64,000 nt of DNA from Salinarimonas sp. (GCA_020832565.1 JAFIEI010000007.1:40318-104317), one strand, 5' to 3'. Numbered from the stretch's first letter, positions 35,707-44,423 are shown. Translations and numbers: made by a program. Notes: generated from the sequence alone by a model not told the origin.

Positions 35707-36651
35707 ATGCGGGCATTCGCTACGGTGATCATGGCAATCGCCTTCTGCCTGGTCGCGCCCGTTCTCGTGAGCCCGTCGGCGCCGCTCGGCATGTCCGTCG
35801 CCCATGCGCAGACCGGCGAGGGTGGGACGCGCTTCATGTTCGAAGGGATCGGGCGGCCGGGAACGGATCCGACGCTGCAACGCCAATTGCTGCCGCAGAC
35901 CGGGACGATGCGGCTCCAGGCCGTTTTCGGGCAGACCAATGCACCGATTGCTTCCGGCCTGATCTGGCGCGTCTTTGAGGATCGTTTCGGCGAGGATCGC
36001 CCCGTGCTCGTGGCGCGCAGTGACGAACCACGTCCCGAATTCCAGCTGATCCCGGGCAATTACATCGTCCATGTCTCCTACGGCTACGCCTCGGCGACGC
36101 GGCGCATCACCATGCAATGGAGCGACGTTGCGGAGATCCTGCGTGTCAGTGCCGGGGCCCTGTCCGTACGCGGTGTCGTGGCCGACAATCCCGTATCGCC
36201 GTCGCAGATCAGCTATTCGGTCTACGTGCCCGTCGGCGATGATCAGGAAGGCAGGCTCGTTGCGGCCAATGTACGCGGTGACGAGATGGTGCGCCTGCCC
36301 GAGGGCAACTACCATGTGGTTTCGACCTTCGGTGAGGCCAATTCCATCATGCGCACGGATGTCGAGGTCGAGACCGGGCAGGTCACCGAGGCGACGCTCA
36401 ACCACCGCGCCGCGACGGTCACCCTCAAGCTCGTCGGCTATGCCGGCGGCGAGGCCTATGCCGGCACCGCCTTCAGCGTGCTGACGCCGGGCGGGGACGT
36501 GGTGCGCGAGGCAATCGGCGCCTTTCCCAGCGTGACGCTCGCCGAGGGTGAATACGTGGTGATCGCCCGCCATGACGGCGCGGTCTATACCCGCGATTTC
36601 GCCGTCCAGAACGGCCTCGACCGTGATATCGAGGTGCTGGCCGGGCAATGA
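35707..36651 (+). CDS. Secreted protein with three beta-domain repeats, function unknown
   Basis: 314 residues. A signal peptide (MRAFATVIMAIAFCLVAPVL) ends at AHA/QTG after residue 34. The rest is an internal threefold repeat, each unit about 90 residues. A unit opens with a beta segment (LQAVFGQTNAPIASGLIWRV; VRGVVADNPVSPSQISYSVY; VTLKLVGYAGGEAYAGTAFS) and closes with a G-x-Y-x-V strand (IPGNYIVHV; PEGNYHVVS; AEGEYVVIA). The pattern resembles carboxypeptidase-regulatory or Ig-like sandwiches. It has no catalytic motif. Probably a periplasmic binding or structural protein. ATG 35707 follows AAGGGG. Confidence 0.7.
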   Translation: MRAFATVIMAIAFCLVAPVLVSPSAPLGMSVAHAQTGEGGTRFMFEGIGRPGTDPTLQRQLLPQTGTMRLQAVFGQTNAPIASGLIWRVFEDRFGEDRPVLVARSDEPRPEFQLIPGNYIVHVSYGYASATRRITMQWSDVAEILRVSAGALSVRGVVADNPVSPSQISYSVYVPVGDDQEGRLVAANVRGDEMVRLPEGNYHVVSTFGEANSIMRTDVEVETGQVTEATLNHRAATVTLKLVGYAGGEAYAGTAFSVLTPGGDVVREAIGAFPSVTLAEGEYVVIARHDGAVYTRDFAVQNGLDRDIEVLAGQ

Positions 36652-36800
36652 GACGGGCGCGCGCGGCAGTTTGAAGATGCAAGCCGCCGACGGTTTTCGT
36701 CGTCCGGCCCGGTTTTCGTCGCCCAGCCCCTTGTATCGTGACGCCGGAGCCTGTATGGAGCCGGGTTGAAAGATCTTTCCCCGAATGAGAGGAGCCGCCC

Positions 36801-37217
36801 ATGGCTCGCGTGACTGTCGAAGATTGCGTCGACAAGGTCGAAAACCGTTTCGAACTGATCCTGCTCGCCGGCCATCGTGCCCGCATGATCTCGTCCGGTT
36901 CGCCGCTCACCGTGGACCGCGATCGCGACAAGAACCCGGTCGTCGCCCTGCGTGAAGTCGCCGACGAGACGATTTCGCCGGAAGACCTGCGTGAGCAGCT
37001 GATCCATTCGATGCAGCGCTATGTCGAGGTCGACGAGCCGGAGGCCGAGACCGTGCCGATGCTCAACGCACCGCAGGCGAGCGAGGGTGCGGCCGAGGCT
37101 GCGGGCAGCGCCGAGGATTCCGAGGTCAGCTTCGATCGCATGAGCGAGGAAGACCTGCTGCGCGGTCTCGAGGGGCTGCAGCCGCCCGCTAAGCGCGACG
37201 ACGACGACCAGGGCTGA
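36801..37217 (+). CDS. rpoZ: RNA polymerase omega subunit
   Basis: 138 residues. Omega helps fold and hold beta-prime and binds ppGpp with it. The conserved core is [20 protein letters not shown] then [12 protein letters not shown] and [12 protein letters not shown]. The last 60 residues are an acidic Ala/Glu tail typical of alphaproteobacteria. GAGAGGAG precedes the ATG. It is followed by a strong terminator and then rsh, the alarmone synthetase gene. Confidence 0.95.
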   Translation: MARVTVEDCVDKVENRFELILLAGHRARMISSGSPLTVDRDRDKNPVVALREVADETISPEDLREQLIHSMQRYVEVDEPEAETVPMLNAPQASEGAAEAAGSAEDSEVSFDRMSEEDLLRGLEGLQPPAKRDDDDQG

Positions 37218-37249
37218 TCGCCGCATTCGACCAGCTATCAGGCTCATTC

Positions 37250-37287
37250 AAAACCGCTTCACGGTCCCTGTGGAGCGGTTTTGTTGT
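37250..37287 (+). terminator. Rho-independent terminator after rpoZ
   Basis: 13-bp stem AAAACCGCTTCAC/GTGGAGCGGTTTT (one wobble), loop GGTCCCT, followed by GTTGTT. Separates rpoZ from rsh. Confidence 0.88.
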
Positions 37288-37454
37288 TCTGCGCCCTGTA
37301 TCGGGCCATTGCGCGCATTGCCAGATGCGCGCGTGATGACTAAGCCATTGGGTGGGCATTCGCCTTGCTTGCGGCAGCGGAAATCAGGCCGCGTATCGAA
37401 ACATCGCGCGACCGGCATGCCGGGCGCATCAGAGGTTGACGGAGTGCGCTGCGC

Positions 37455-39647
37455 ATGATGCGGCAATACGAGCTCGTCGAGCGGGTCAAACGCTACAACC
37501 CGCAGGCCGACGAGACTCTTCTGAACAAGGCCTACATCTATGCCATGCGCGCTCATGGCTCGCAAAAGCGCGCCTCGGGTGATCCGTTCTTCGCGCATCC
37601 TCTCGAAGTCGCCGCCATCCTCACCGATCTGCGCCTCGACGATGCCACCATCATCGCCGCCGTGCTGCACGATACGATCGAGGATACGGAGGCCACCCTC
37701 GAGGAGATCACGCATCTCTTCAATCCCGAGATCGGCGCCCTCGTCGACGGGCTGACCAAGATCAAGCGTCTCGATCTCGTCTCGAAGCGCGCGGCGCAGG
37801 GCGAGAATTTCCGCAAGCTCCTGCTCGCGATCGCGGCGGATGTGCGCGTGCTCCTGGTGAAGCTCGCCGATCGCCTGCACAATATGCGCACGCTGGGCTA
37901 TATGCCGATCGAGAAGCGCCCGCGCATCGCCGAGGAAACCCTCGAAATCTATGCCCCGCTCGCCGGGCGGATGGGCATGCAGGAACTGCGCGAAGAGCTG
38001 GAAGAGCTCGCTTTCCAGCATCTGCGTCCGGAGGCCTGGCAGACGATCAGCAAGCGCCTCGAAGACGTCTCGCAGAAGAACGAGCGCCTCGTCGAGGAGA
38101 TCGAACGCATCCTGGGCTCGCTGCTCACGGCGAAACAGCTGGACGCGCAGGTCCGCGGGCGGCGCAAACGCCCCTATTCGATCTGGAAGAAGATGGAGAG
38201 CAAGTCCGTCGCCTTCGAGCAATTGTCCGACATTTTCGGTTTTCGCATCATCGTCGAGGATATCGACGATTGTTACCGGGCGCTGGGCGTGGTGCATACC
38301 ACCTGGCCGATGGTGCCGGGGCGCTACAAGGACTACATCTCGACGCCCAAGCAGAACGATTACCGCTCGCTTCACACCACCGTGGTCGGCCCCGGCAAGC
38401 AGCGCGTCGAGCTGCAGATCCGCACACGCCAGATGGACGAGATCGCCGAATACGGTATCGCTGCGCATGCGCTCTACAAGGAAGGCGCCGATATTGCGCG
38501 GTTCGTCGCGGAAAGCCGCGCCTATCAATGGCTGCGCCGCACCATCGACCTCCTGGCCGAGGGCGACAATCCGGAGGAATTCCTCGAGCATACCAAGCTC
38601 GAACTCTTCCACGACCAGGTCTTCTGTTTCACGCCGAAGGGCAGGCTGATCGCGCTGCCGCGAGGCGCCACCCCGATCGATTTCGCCTATGCGGTCCATA
38701 CCGATGTCGGCAACACGGCGGTGGGATGCAAGATCAACGGGCGGATGGCGCCGCTCCTGACCGAACTCGCCAACGGCGACGAGGTCGAGATCGTGCGGGC
38801 CACGACCCAGACCCCGCCGGCTGCCTGGGAAGCGCTGGTCATGACGGGCAAGGCCCGCGCCGCGATCCGTCGCGCCACGCGCGCCGCCGTGCGCAAGCAA
38901 TATGCGGGGCTGGGTTCCCAGATCCTCGAACGCGCCTTCGAGCGGGCGGGCAAGGCCTTCTCCCACGAGAAGATCAGCGCCGCCCTGCCGCGCCTCGCCC
39001 GCGCCTCGATCGAGGACGTGATGGCAGCCGTCGGGCGCGGCGAGATGTTTTCCGGCGACGTGGTCCGGGCCGTCTATCCCGATTATACGGACGAGCGACG
39101 CAGCGCCCAGACGACCCGGGAAGGCGCGCAGGGGCAGTCGCCCTCGGAGGAGAGCTTCGTCAAGATCCAGATCCCGCACGGCCCCGAGGACGAATACGCC
39201 ATTCCCATTCGCGGCCTCGACGGGGAATTGCCGGTGCGCTTCGCTCCCGAGGGCGGGGCTGTTCCCGGAGACCGCATCGTCGGTATCATCACGCCGGGCG
39301 AGGGCATCACCATCTATCCGATCCAGTCCGGTGCGCTGGCGGCCTTCGACAACGAGCCCGATCGCTGGGTGGATGTGCGCTGGGACGTGGAAGCCGTTGC
39401 GACGCAGCGCTTTCCCGCCCGCCTCGCATTGCAGTCGATCAACGAGCCCGGCTCATTGGCGCAGATCGCCCAGGCGATCGCCGATCACGACGGCAATATC
39501 GACAATCTCGCCATGAAACGCCGCACGCCCGATTTCACCGATATCCAGATCAATCTCTCGGTCTGGGACCTGAAGCATCTCAACGGTATCATCGCCGAGC
39601 TGCGCGCCAAGCGCATCATCGCGAAGGTCGAGCGCGTGACCGGCTGA
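37455..39647 (+). CDS. rsh: Bifunctional (p)ppGpp synthetase/hydrolase RSH
   Basis: 730 residues. Makes and degrades the alarmone (p)ppGpp of the stringent response. Domains: HD hydrolase about 30-170 (ATIIAAVLHDTIEDT, HD pair intact); synthetase about 230-340 (SDIFGFRIIVEDIDDCYRAL, RYKDYISTPKQNDYRSLHTT); TGS about 385-450 (TPKGRLIALPRGATPIDFAY); C-terminal ACT about 655-725. The RxKD motif (RYKD) is the form found in bifunctional enzymes. This seems to be a full-length Rel/SpoT type. The ATG pair at 37455/37458 leaves a 3-base ambiguity. A 10-bp hairpin covers its stop codon. Confidence 0.95.
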   Translation: MMRQYELVERVKRYNPQADETLLNKAYIYAMRAHGSQKRASGDPFFAHPLEVAAILTDLRLDDATIIAAVLHDTIEDTEATLEEITHLFNPEIGALVDGLTKIKRLDLVSKRAAQGENFRKLLLAIAADVRVLLVKLADRLHNMRTLGYMPIEKRPRIAEETLEIYAPLAGRMGMQELREELEELAFQHLRPEAWQTISKRLEDVSQKNERLVEEIERILGSLLTAKQLDAQVRGRRKRPYSIWKKMESKSVAFEQLSDIFGFRIIVEDIDDCYRALGVVHTTWPMVPGRYKDYISTPKQNDYRSLHTTVVGPGKQRVELQIRTRQMDEIAEYGIAAHALYKEGADIARFVAESRAYQWLRRTIDLLAEGDNPEEFLEHTKLELFHDQVFCFTPKGRLIALPRGATPIDFAYAVHTDVGNTAVGCKINGRMAPLLTELANGDEVEIVRATTQTPPAAWEALVMTGKARAAIRRATRAAVRKQYAGLGSQILERAFERAGKAFSHEKISAALPRLARASIEDVMAAVGRGEMFSGDVVRAVYPDYTDERRSAQTTREGAQGQSPSEESFVKIQIPHGPEDEYAIPIRGLDGELPVRFAPEGGAVPGDRIVGIITPGEGITIYPIQSGALAAFDNEPDRWVDVRWDVEAVATQRFPARLALQSINEPGSLAQIAQAIADHDGNIDNLAMKRRTPDFTDIQINLSVWDLKHLNGIIAELRAKRIIAKVERVTG

Positions 39648-39660
39648 AAAAGCCGGTCAC
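39636..39660. terminator. Hairpin spanning the rsh stop codon
   Basis: Perfect 10-bp stem GTGACCGGCT/AGCCGGTCAC with a GAAAA loop that contains part of the TGA. It lies between convergent genes; without a T run it may act as a bidirectional end or stabiliser. Confidence 0.6.
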
Positions 39661-39674
39661 CGCATTGAGCGGCC

Positions 39675-40520
39675 TCAGGCAGGAAGCGCGAGGAGGTCCT
39701 GGTGGCCGATGAGGCAGTGCACCCCCGGTTCGGTGCGCGCTGCGCGCCAGGCCTCGATCTGCGCGGCATCGACCTGCCGCGTCTGCGCCACCGCGCCGGC
39801 CTGTCCTTCGGCGAGAGCTGCGATCAGCGCGGTATCGCTCGCCTCGAGCCGCCAGGGGCTGTCGGCGGTCTCGGTGGCATAGTCAAGATTTGCAAAGGCC
39901 TGAACCAGCGCCTGCGTGGCCTCCGGCCCGGCTGAGCGTCCGAAACCCTTGTCGGTGATCTGATGCGCGTGGAAAGCCGCGAGCATGGCGGAATCCGCCG
40001 GATGCGGCGGCTGCCAGATTTCTTTGCCGTCATAGGTCAGTGCGGTGTAGAAGGCGCAGCGCCGCCGCGCCACGGCATTGGCGAAGGCGCGGATCCAGTC
40101 GCGTGCGCACAGGTCGAACAGGGCCGCGGCGGTGACGAGATCCGGAGCGGGATCGAGCACCGGTTCGAGATCGCGGGCGAGATCGGCCTGGATGAAGCTC
40201 ACATGCAGGTTGCGCGTGCCTTTCACCAGCTCCAGCGCATCACCGTCGCGCGAGGCCGAATCGGCCCAATGCGCGAGATGTTCACGTGCGGCCACGAGAA
40301 GGGCGCCGTCATTATCGACGAGCCGCCAGTGCTGGCGGGTCTGACGCAGGGCGGGTGCGACGGCGCGCAGGTTCGAACCCGTGCCGCAGCCGAGATCGAT
40401 GATCTCGACCGTCTCACGCTCGGCCAGGACCTCGGCGAGCCGTTGCAGAAGCACCCCGTCGCGGGCTGCGTGATCGGCGCTCTCGCGCAGGCTGAGCCAG
40501 TCGGCGGAAAATCCGGTCAT
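39675..40520 (-). CDS. Class I SAM-dependent methyltransferase
   Basis: 281 residues. SAM motif I is IIDLGCGTGSNLRAV, followed by WRLVDNDGALL (acidic motif II) and LVTAAALFDLCARDWIRAF. The opening ADWLSLRESADHAARD is a recognisable family start. No RNA- or protein-binding domain, so the substrate is probably a small molecule. Its ATG overlaps the glycosyltransferase stop (ATGA), placing it last in the minus-strand operon dehydrogenase - pterin-synthase-like - glycosyltransferase - methyltransferase. Confidence 0.82.
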   Translation of the reverse strand: MTGFSADWLSLRESADHAARDGVLLQRLAEVLAERETVEIIDLGCGTGSNLRAVAPALRQTRQHWRLVDNDGALLVAAREHLAHWADSASRDGDALELVKGTRNLHVSFIQADLARDLEPVLDPAPDLVTAAALFDLCARDWIRAFANAVARRRCAFYTALTYDGKEIWQPPHPADSAMLAAFHAHQITDKGFGRSAGPEATQALVQAFANLDYATETADSPWRLEASDTALIAALAEGQAGAVAQTRQVDAAQIEAWRAARTEPGVHCLIGHQDLLALPA

Positions 40521-41572
40521 GCACTGTAATCCCTGATGACGTTGGCGATGATGCGCGCGGTATCGTTCCAGCGCGGCAAGGCGGCGCCGGTACGGGTGGA
40601 AGCGCCGGCAAGGCGCCGGCGCAGATCCGTGTCGCTGATGATGTGGAGCAGTGCCGTCGAGAGGGCGCCGGCATCGCCCGGGGGGACTTTCAAAGCCGCA
40701 TCATCCGGCGCCGTCTGCGCCGCGGCGCCGCCCGTCGAGACGACCATGGGCAGGCCGCGCGCCATGGCCTCGGCCAGCACCATCCCATAGCCTTCGTAGA
40801 GCGAGGCCGAGACGAAAATGTCGGCGCCGTGATAATGCGCGGCGAGCGCCGCATCATCGACCGCACCGGCGAGCGTGACGCGTGATTCGAGCCCGTGGCG
40901 CGCGATGGTCTCGCGTAGCTTCGCGGTCTCGGCGGTATCGCGATCATGCGCGCCGATGATGGTGAGATGCCAGTCCTGGACGGCGTCGACGGAGGCCAAT
41001 GCCTCGACGAGAAGCGGATAGGCCTTGCGCGGCGAGACGGCGCCGACGGCGACGAGGGAGAGCGGTGATCCGGGAGCCGAGCCGACGGAAGCGGGGGCGG
41101 GATCCGTGCCAGGTTCGGCGACCGTGATCGCGCCAGTCGGCACGCCGAAATCGGCGGCGAGCGTTTCAGCCGTGAGCCGGCTCGTGGCAACGACCCGCCC
41201 GCAAAGCGCGAGCACGGCGGCTTCATTATCGATCAGGGCCTTTGCGCGCGCTGCGTCGAGCCCGCTTTCGAGGCCAAGCGGATGATGCACCAGCGCGACG
41301 ATGCGCGGGCCGAGCGGAGCGATCTGCTGCGGCGGCATGGCGCCGAGCGCGAGCCCGTCGAAGAGCAAGACGGCGTCAGCCGGGCAGGATTCCAGTGTCT
41401 CGCGCGTGAACGCGAGCTCCGCCTTCGCGGGATGCGGGAAGCCGCCGGGCAGCGCGACATGACGCAGATCGACCCCGTGCCCGGCCATGAGCGGCAGGAT
41501 ACGCCTTGCATAGGCATATCCGCCGGTCGGCGCGGCGAGATCGCCCGGAATCAGGAAACAGGCTTTGCGCAT
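40517..41572 (-). CDS. Family 4 glycosyltransferase (GT-B fold)
   Basis: 351 residues. N-terminal Rossmann domain (MRKACFLIPGDLAAPTGGYA) and C-terminal nucleotide-sugar domain with LVAVGAVSPRKAYPLLVEAL, DIFVSASLYEGYGMVLAEAM (the E-x7-E type motif of GT4) and GLPMVVSTGG. No membrane segment; probably a soluble enzyme glycosylating a small acceptor. It starts 6 bp after the pterin-synthase-like stop and overlaps the methyltransferase by 4 bp, so all are made from one message. Sugar donor and acceptor are unknown. Confidence 0.83.
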   Translation of the reverse strand: MRKACFLIPGDLAAPTGGYAYARRILPLMAGHGVDLRHVALPGGFPHPAKAELAFTRETLESCPADAVLLFDGLALGAMPPQQIAPLGPRIVALVHHPLGLESGLDAARAKALIDNEAAVLALCGRVVATSRLTAETLAADFGVPTGAITVAEPGTDPAPASVGSAPGSPLSLVAVGAVSPRKAYPLLVEALASVDAVQDWHLTIIGAHDRDTAETAKLRETIARHGLESRVTLAGAVDDAALAAHYHGADIFVSASLYEGYGMVLAEAMARGLPMVVSTGGAAAQTAPDDAALKVPPGDAGALSTALLHIISDTDLRRRLAGASTRTGAALPRWNDTARIIANVIRDYSA

Positions 41573-41578
41573 CCGTGA

Positions 41579-41983
41579 TCAGCCGGTGAGCTCGGCTTCG
41601 TACCAGGCACGCGCGACATGCGACTCGCCGATGAGAACGCGAATCTTCGCGATCTCCTGCGAGCCCGGTCCGAGCGCGCCGCTCAGCGCAGCCTGCGCCA
41701 TGGCGTCGAAGATGTGCTTGCAGAGAAATTCCGTGGTGGTGTTCTTGCCGGCAAATTGCGGCAGCTCGTCGAGATTCTGATAGTTCAGCGGGCCGAGCGT
41801 GGCCTTGAGCGCATCATGCGCGCGCCCGATATCGACCACGACACCTTCCGGGCCGAGCTCCTTGCGAAAGAAGGCGACGTCGATGACGAAGGTGGCCCCG
41901 TGCAGTTTCTGGGCGGGACCGAAAAGATCGCCCTTGAAGCTGTGGGCAATCATGACGTGGTCGCGGACTTCGACGGCGAACAT
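41579..41983 (-). CDS. 6-pyruvoyl-tetrahydropterin synthase / QueD-like protein, atypical active site
   Basis: 134 residues, one T-fold subunit. Family landmarks are FAVEVRDHVMIAHSF (first His, His14), KLHGATFVIDV (His28), VVDIGRAHDALK, LNYQNLDELPQF, NTTTEFLCKHIF and RVLIGESHVARAWYE. The usual zinc motif LHGH reads LHGA, so the third zinc His is Ala30, and the catalytic Cys normally just before LHGH is absent. The fold and pterin pocket may remain, but standard QueD or PTPS chemistry is unlikely. AAAGGAG precedes the ATG. Second gene of the four-gene operon. Confidence 0.78.
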   Translation of the reverse strand: MFAVEVRDHVMIAHSFKGDLFGPAQKLHGATFVIDVAFFRKELGPEGVVVDIGRAHDALKATLGPLNYQNLDELPQFAGKNTTTEFLCKHIFDAMAQAALSGALGPGSQEIAKIRVLIGESHVARAWYEAELTG

Positions 41984-42005
41984 GCGGCGTCTCCTTTGCG
42001 GGTTT

Positions 42006-43001
42006 TCAGTAGCGAATGGCGGTGCACAGGCCCGACGCGCCCGGGGCGAGCAGGTCCGGCAGGGTGTGCGGCAGGTCGGTGAAGGCGATCTCGCCCGTGA
42101 TCAGGGCATCGAGCCGGTCATCGGTGAGCATGTCGAGCGCCTTGGCGAGCCGGCGGGCATGGCTCCAGCGCGCGCGATAGGCCGGTGCGACGGCCCCGAC
42201 CTGGCTCGAGATCAGCGACAGGCGGCGCGAATGAAAGGCGAGGCCGAGCGGGGCGGGCACGGTCTGCGAGCCGTACCAGCTCATCTCCACGATCCGCGCC
42301 TCGGTCCCCGCACAAGCGAGCGCGCAGGACAGGCCCGCCGGAACGCCTGATGCGTGAAAGACGACATCCATCTCCTCGGGCGCATCGAGCGGCTTGGAAA
42401 AACCGATGCCGAAATGCCTGGCCAGCGCAGCGCGCTGCGGGTCGATATCGACGAGCACCGTCTCGACGCCCGGCATGCGCGAAAGGATGGCGCAGATCAT
42501 CAGCCCGACCACCCCGCCGCCGACCACCATGACCCGCGCGCCCGGCCCGACGCCTGAATCCCAGATGCCGTTGAGCGCGGTCTCCATATTCGCTGCAAGC
42601 ACCGCCCGGCGCGCCGGCAGGCCCTCGGGCAGGGGCGCGAGCATGGCGAGCGGCGCGTTGAAGCGGGTCTGATGCGGATGCAGGCAGAAAACCTGGCGCC
42701 CGCGCCATTCCGCCGGACCGTCCTCGACTTCGCCGACCGCGCAATAGCCGTATTTCACCGGAAAAGGAAAATCCCCGTCCTGGAAGGGCGCGCGCATGCG
42801 CTCGGTCTCGTCCGGCGGGACGTTGCCCTCGAAGACGAGGCGCTCGGTTCCCCGGCTGATACCGCTCCACAGGGTGCGCACCCGTGCTTCGCCTTCGCCC
42901 GGCGCAGCAAGCGACACTTCCTGCAAAACCGCCTGGCGCTTTGCGACGTAATAGAGTGCATGGGCCGTGGAGGCCGCTGATGCGTCGGGGTTGCCGGTCA
43001 T
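42006..43001 (-). CDS. Medium-chain dehydrogenase, BchC-like
   Basis: 331 residues of the zinc-type alcohol dehydrogenase (MDR) superfamily. A catalytic-domain start with LWSGISRGTERLV stands where typical ADHs have a zinc Cys (CGICGSD), so the catalytic Cys is missing. The NAD(P) motif is VMVVGGGVVGLMICA with acidic ETVLVDIDPQR. SGISxGTE is the form seen in BchC-type dehydrogenases, which oxidise a hydroxyethyl group on a tetrapyrrole. No four-Cys structural zinc loop is present. It heads the operon; ATG 43001 is chosen over upstream frame to 43076. Divergent from the FkbM methyltransferase. Confidence 0.8.
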   Translation of the reverse strand: MTGNPDASAASTAHALYYVAKRQAVLQEVSLAAPGEGEARVRTLWSGISRGTERLVFEGNVPPDETERMRAPFQDGDFPFPVKYGYCAVGEVEDGPAEWRGRQVFCLHPHQTRFNAPLAMLAPLPEGLPARRAVLAANMETALNGIWDSGVGPGARVMVVGGGVVGLMICAILSRMPGVETVLVDIDPQRAALARHFGIGFSKPLDAPEEMDVVFHASGVPAGLSCALACAGTEARIVEMSWYGSQTVPAPLGLAFHSRRLSLISSQVGAVAPAYRARWSHARRLAKALDMLTDDRLDALITGEIAFTDLPHTLPDLLAPGASGLCTAIRY

Positions 43002-43204
43002 GAGATGATCGTGATCCTGAAAATGTGCAGAGCGTTCGCGAAAGAGGTGTGCCTGTCTGCAACGCGGGTCAAGCATTGCGGTTTCATCGTTCGTGTCGTG
43101 ATGGGAACATTACGCGCGCAATGGCGGTTTGGACCAGTGCTGCGGGCAAGCCGCGCGGTAGCGCCAAGCTGCACGGGCACGAAACGAAAAAGAAGGATAT
43201 GACA

Positions 43205-44008
43205 ATGCCGCACAGCGCGCCGGAGGACATGCCGATGCCCGATCCCGAGAATGGCCAAGGGCGCCGTCCACCGGGCACGGCGCGTGCCATCGGGCGATCG
43301 CTGCATATCTATTACGGCGATCCGGAGCGTGCGCGTGCGATGGATGCGCTTTATGCCGGATTCGTCGCGCCGGGCGATCTCGTCTTCGATATCGGCGCCC
43401 ATGTCGGTGACCGGATCGCAAGCTTTCGCCGACTCGGCGCGCGGGTGGTGGCGCTGGAGCCCCAACCGGGTGCCATGCGCGCCCTGCGGCTGATCCACGG
43501 GCGCGACGCGGATGTGACGCTGCTTCGCTCCGCTGCCGGACCCGAGCCCGGTGAGATCACCCTGCATGTCAACAGCGCCAATCCCACCGTGAGCACGGCT
43601 TCGGCGCGATTCCTCGAAGCCGCTGCCGGTGCGCCGGGCTGGGAGGGGCAATCCTGGGATCACGCGATCACGGTACCGCTTGCGAGCCTCGACGGCCTGA
43701 TCGCGGAATACGGCATGCCGGCCTTCACCAAGATCGATGTCGAGGGTTTCGAGGCCTCGGTGCTGGCCGGCCTGAGCCGCCCGCTGCCGGCGCTTTCCTT
43801 CGAATTCACCACGATCCAGCGTGAGATCGTGCGCGACTGCCTCGCCCATTTCGCCCGGCTCGGCGATTATGTCTTCGACTTCGCGCTGGGCGAAAGCCAG
43901 ACCCTCACCGGCACATGGCGCGACGCCGATGCGCTGACCGCTGCCATCGATGCACTCCCGGTGAATGCAAATTCGGGAGATGTGTACGCAAGGTTGTGGA
44001 TCGGTTGA
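43205..44008 (+). CDS. FkbM-family methyltransferase
   Basis: 267 residues. SAM motif LVFDIGAHVGDRIASFRRLG and VVALEPQP; the FkbM signature TKIDVEGFEASVLAGL is intact. These enzymes O-methylate sugars or other small acceptors. AAGGA lies eight bases before ATG 43205; ATG 43199 is alternative, and the frame reaches 43025. It is divergent from the BchC-like operon by 203 bp and could work on the same product, but that is only suggested by position. The HigA-type gene follows 106 bp later. Confidence 0.82.
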   Translation: MPHSAPEDMPMPDPENGQGRRPPGTARAIGRSLHIYYGDPERARAMDALYAGFVAPGDLVFDIGAHVGDRIASFRRLGARVVALEPQPGAMRALRLIHGRDADVTLLRSAAGPEPGEITLHVNSANPTVSTASARFLEAAAGAPGWEGQSWDHAITVPLASLDGLIAEYGMPAFTKIDVEGFEASVLAGLSRPLPALSFEFTTIQREIVRDCLAHFARLGDYVFDFALGESQTLTGTWRDADALTAAIDALPVNANSGDVYARLWIG

Positions 44009-44030
44009 ATATATGACATTGAGCTGGGTT

Positions 44031-44056
44031 GTCAGGAACCCGGATTTTGCCCTGAC
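44031..44056. promoter_or_regulatory. Operator-like inverted repeat upstream of the higA-type gene
   Basis: GTCAGG ... CCTGAC with 6-bp arms, overlapping two direct AACCCGG repeats, 58 bp before the start codon. HigA proteins repress their own promoters through such palindromes; the match here is inferred from symmetry. Confidence 0.4.
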
Positions 44057-44114
44057 GAACCCGGCAATATATTGGCTTTGGTCGAAATCGTCGATTACCA
44101 TTGAGGTCGGAAAA

Positions 44115-44423
44115 ATGTTTTCGAGAGCTGTCCATCCCGGTGCCATCCTGCGCGAGGAGCTCGACGAAGCCGGCGTTTCACCGACGGCATTGGCGCGTGC
44201 GATCGCAGCCCCGCCGAATCGGATCAGCCAGATCATCGCCGGCAAGCGTTCCGTGAGCGGGGATACGGCGTTGCGGCTGGGGCACTGGTTCGGGACCGGT
44301 GCGCCGTTCTGGCTGAATCTCCAGATGCAATACGATCTCGCCGTGGCCGAACGGGAAGCAGGGGCGGAGATTGCGGCATTGCCCCGCTATCAGGCATTGC
44401 AGCCCGTTTCCGGACGGGCCTGA
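44115..44423 (+). CDS. higA: HigA-type antitoxin/XRE regulator without a toxin partner
   Basis: 102 residues. The HigA/VapI start VHPGAILREELDEAGVSP leads into a helix-turn-helix (TALARAIAAPPNRISQIIAGKR), then SVSGDTALRLGHWFGTGAPFWLNLQMQYDLA, which is diagnostic of the family. In a normal module a HigB toxin of about 90 residues lies just upstream; here the upstream gene is an FkbM methyltransferase and the 106-bp gap has no toxin ORF. It is therefore probably a solitary regulator. ATG 44115 follows AGGTCGGAAAA. Confidence 0.85.
   Translation: MFSRAVHPGAILREELDEAGVSPTALARAIAAPPNRISQIIAGKRSVSGDTALRLGHWFGTGAPFWLNLQMQYDLAVAEREAGAEIAALPRYQALQPVSGRA

Noticed and set aside
40360..40390. GGTTCGAAC sequence resembling a tRNA T-loop
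   Set aside because: It lies within the methyltransferase coding sequence and no acceptor or anticodon stems fit around it.
44009..44114. HigB toxin upstream of the HigA-type gene
   Set aside because: The 106-bp gap is too short, and no alternative frame with a RelE-like sequence was found.
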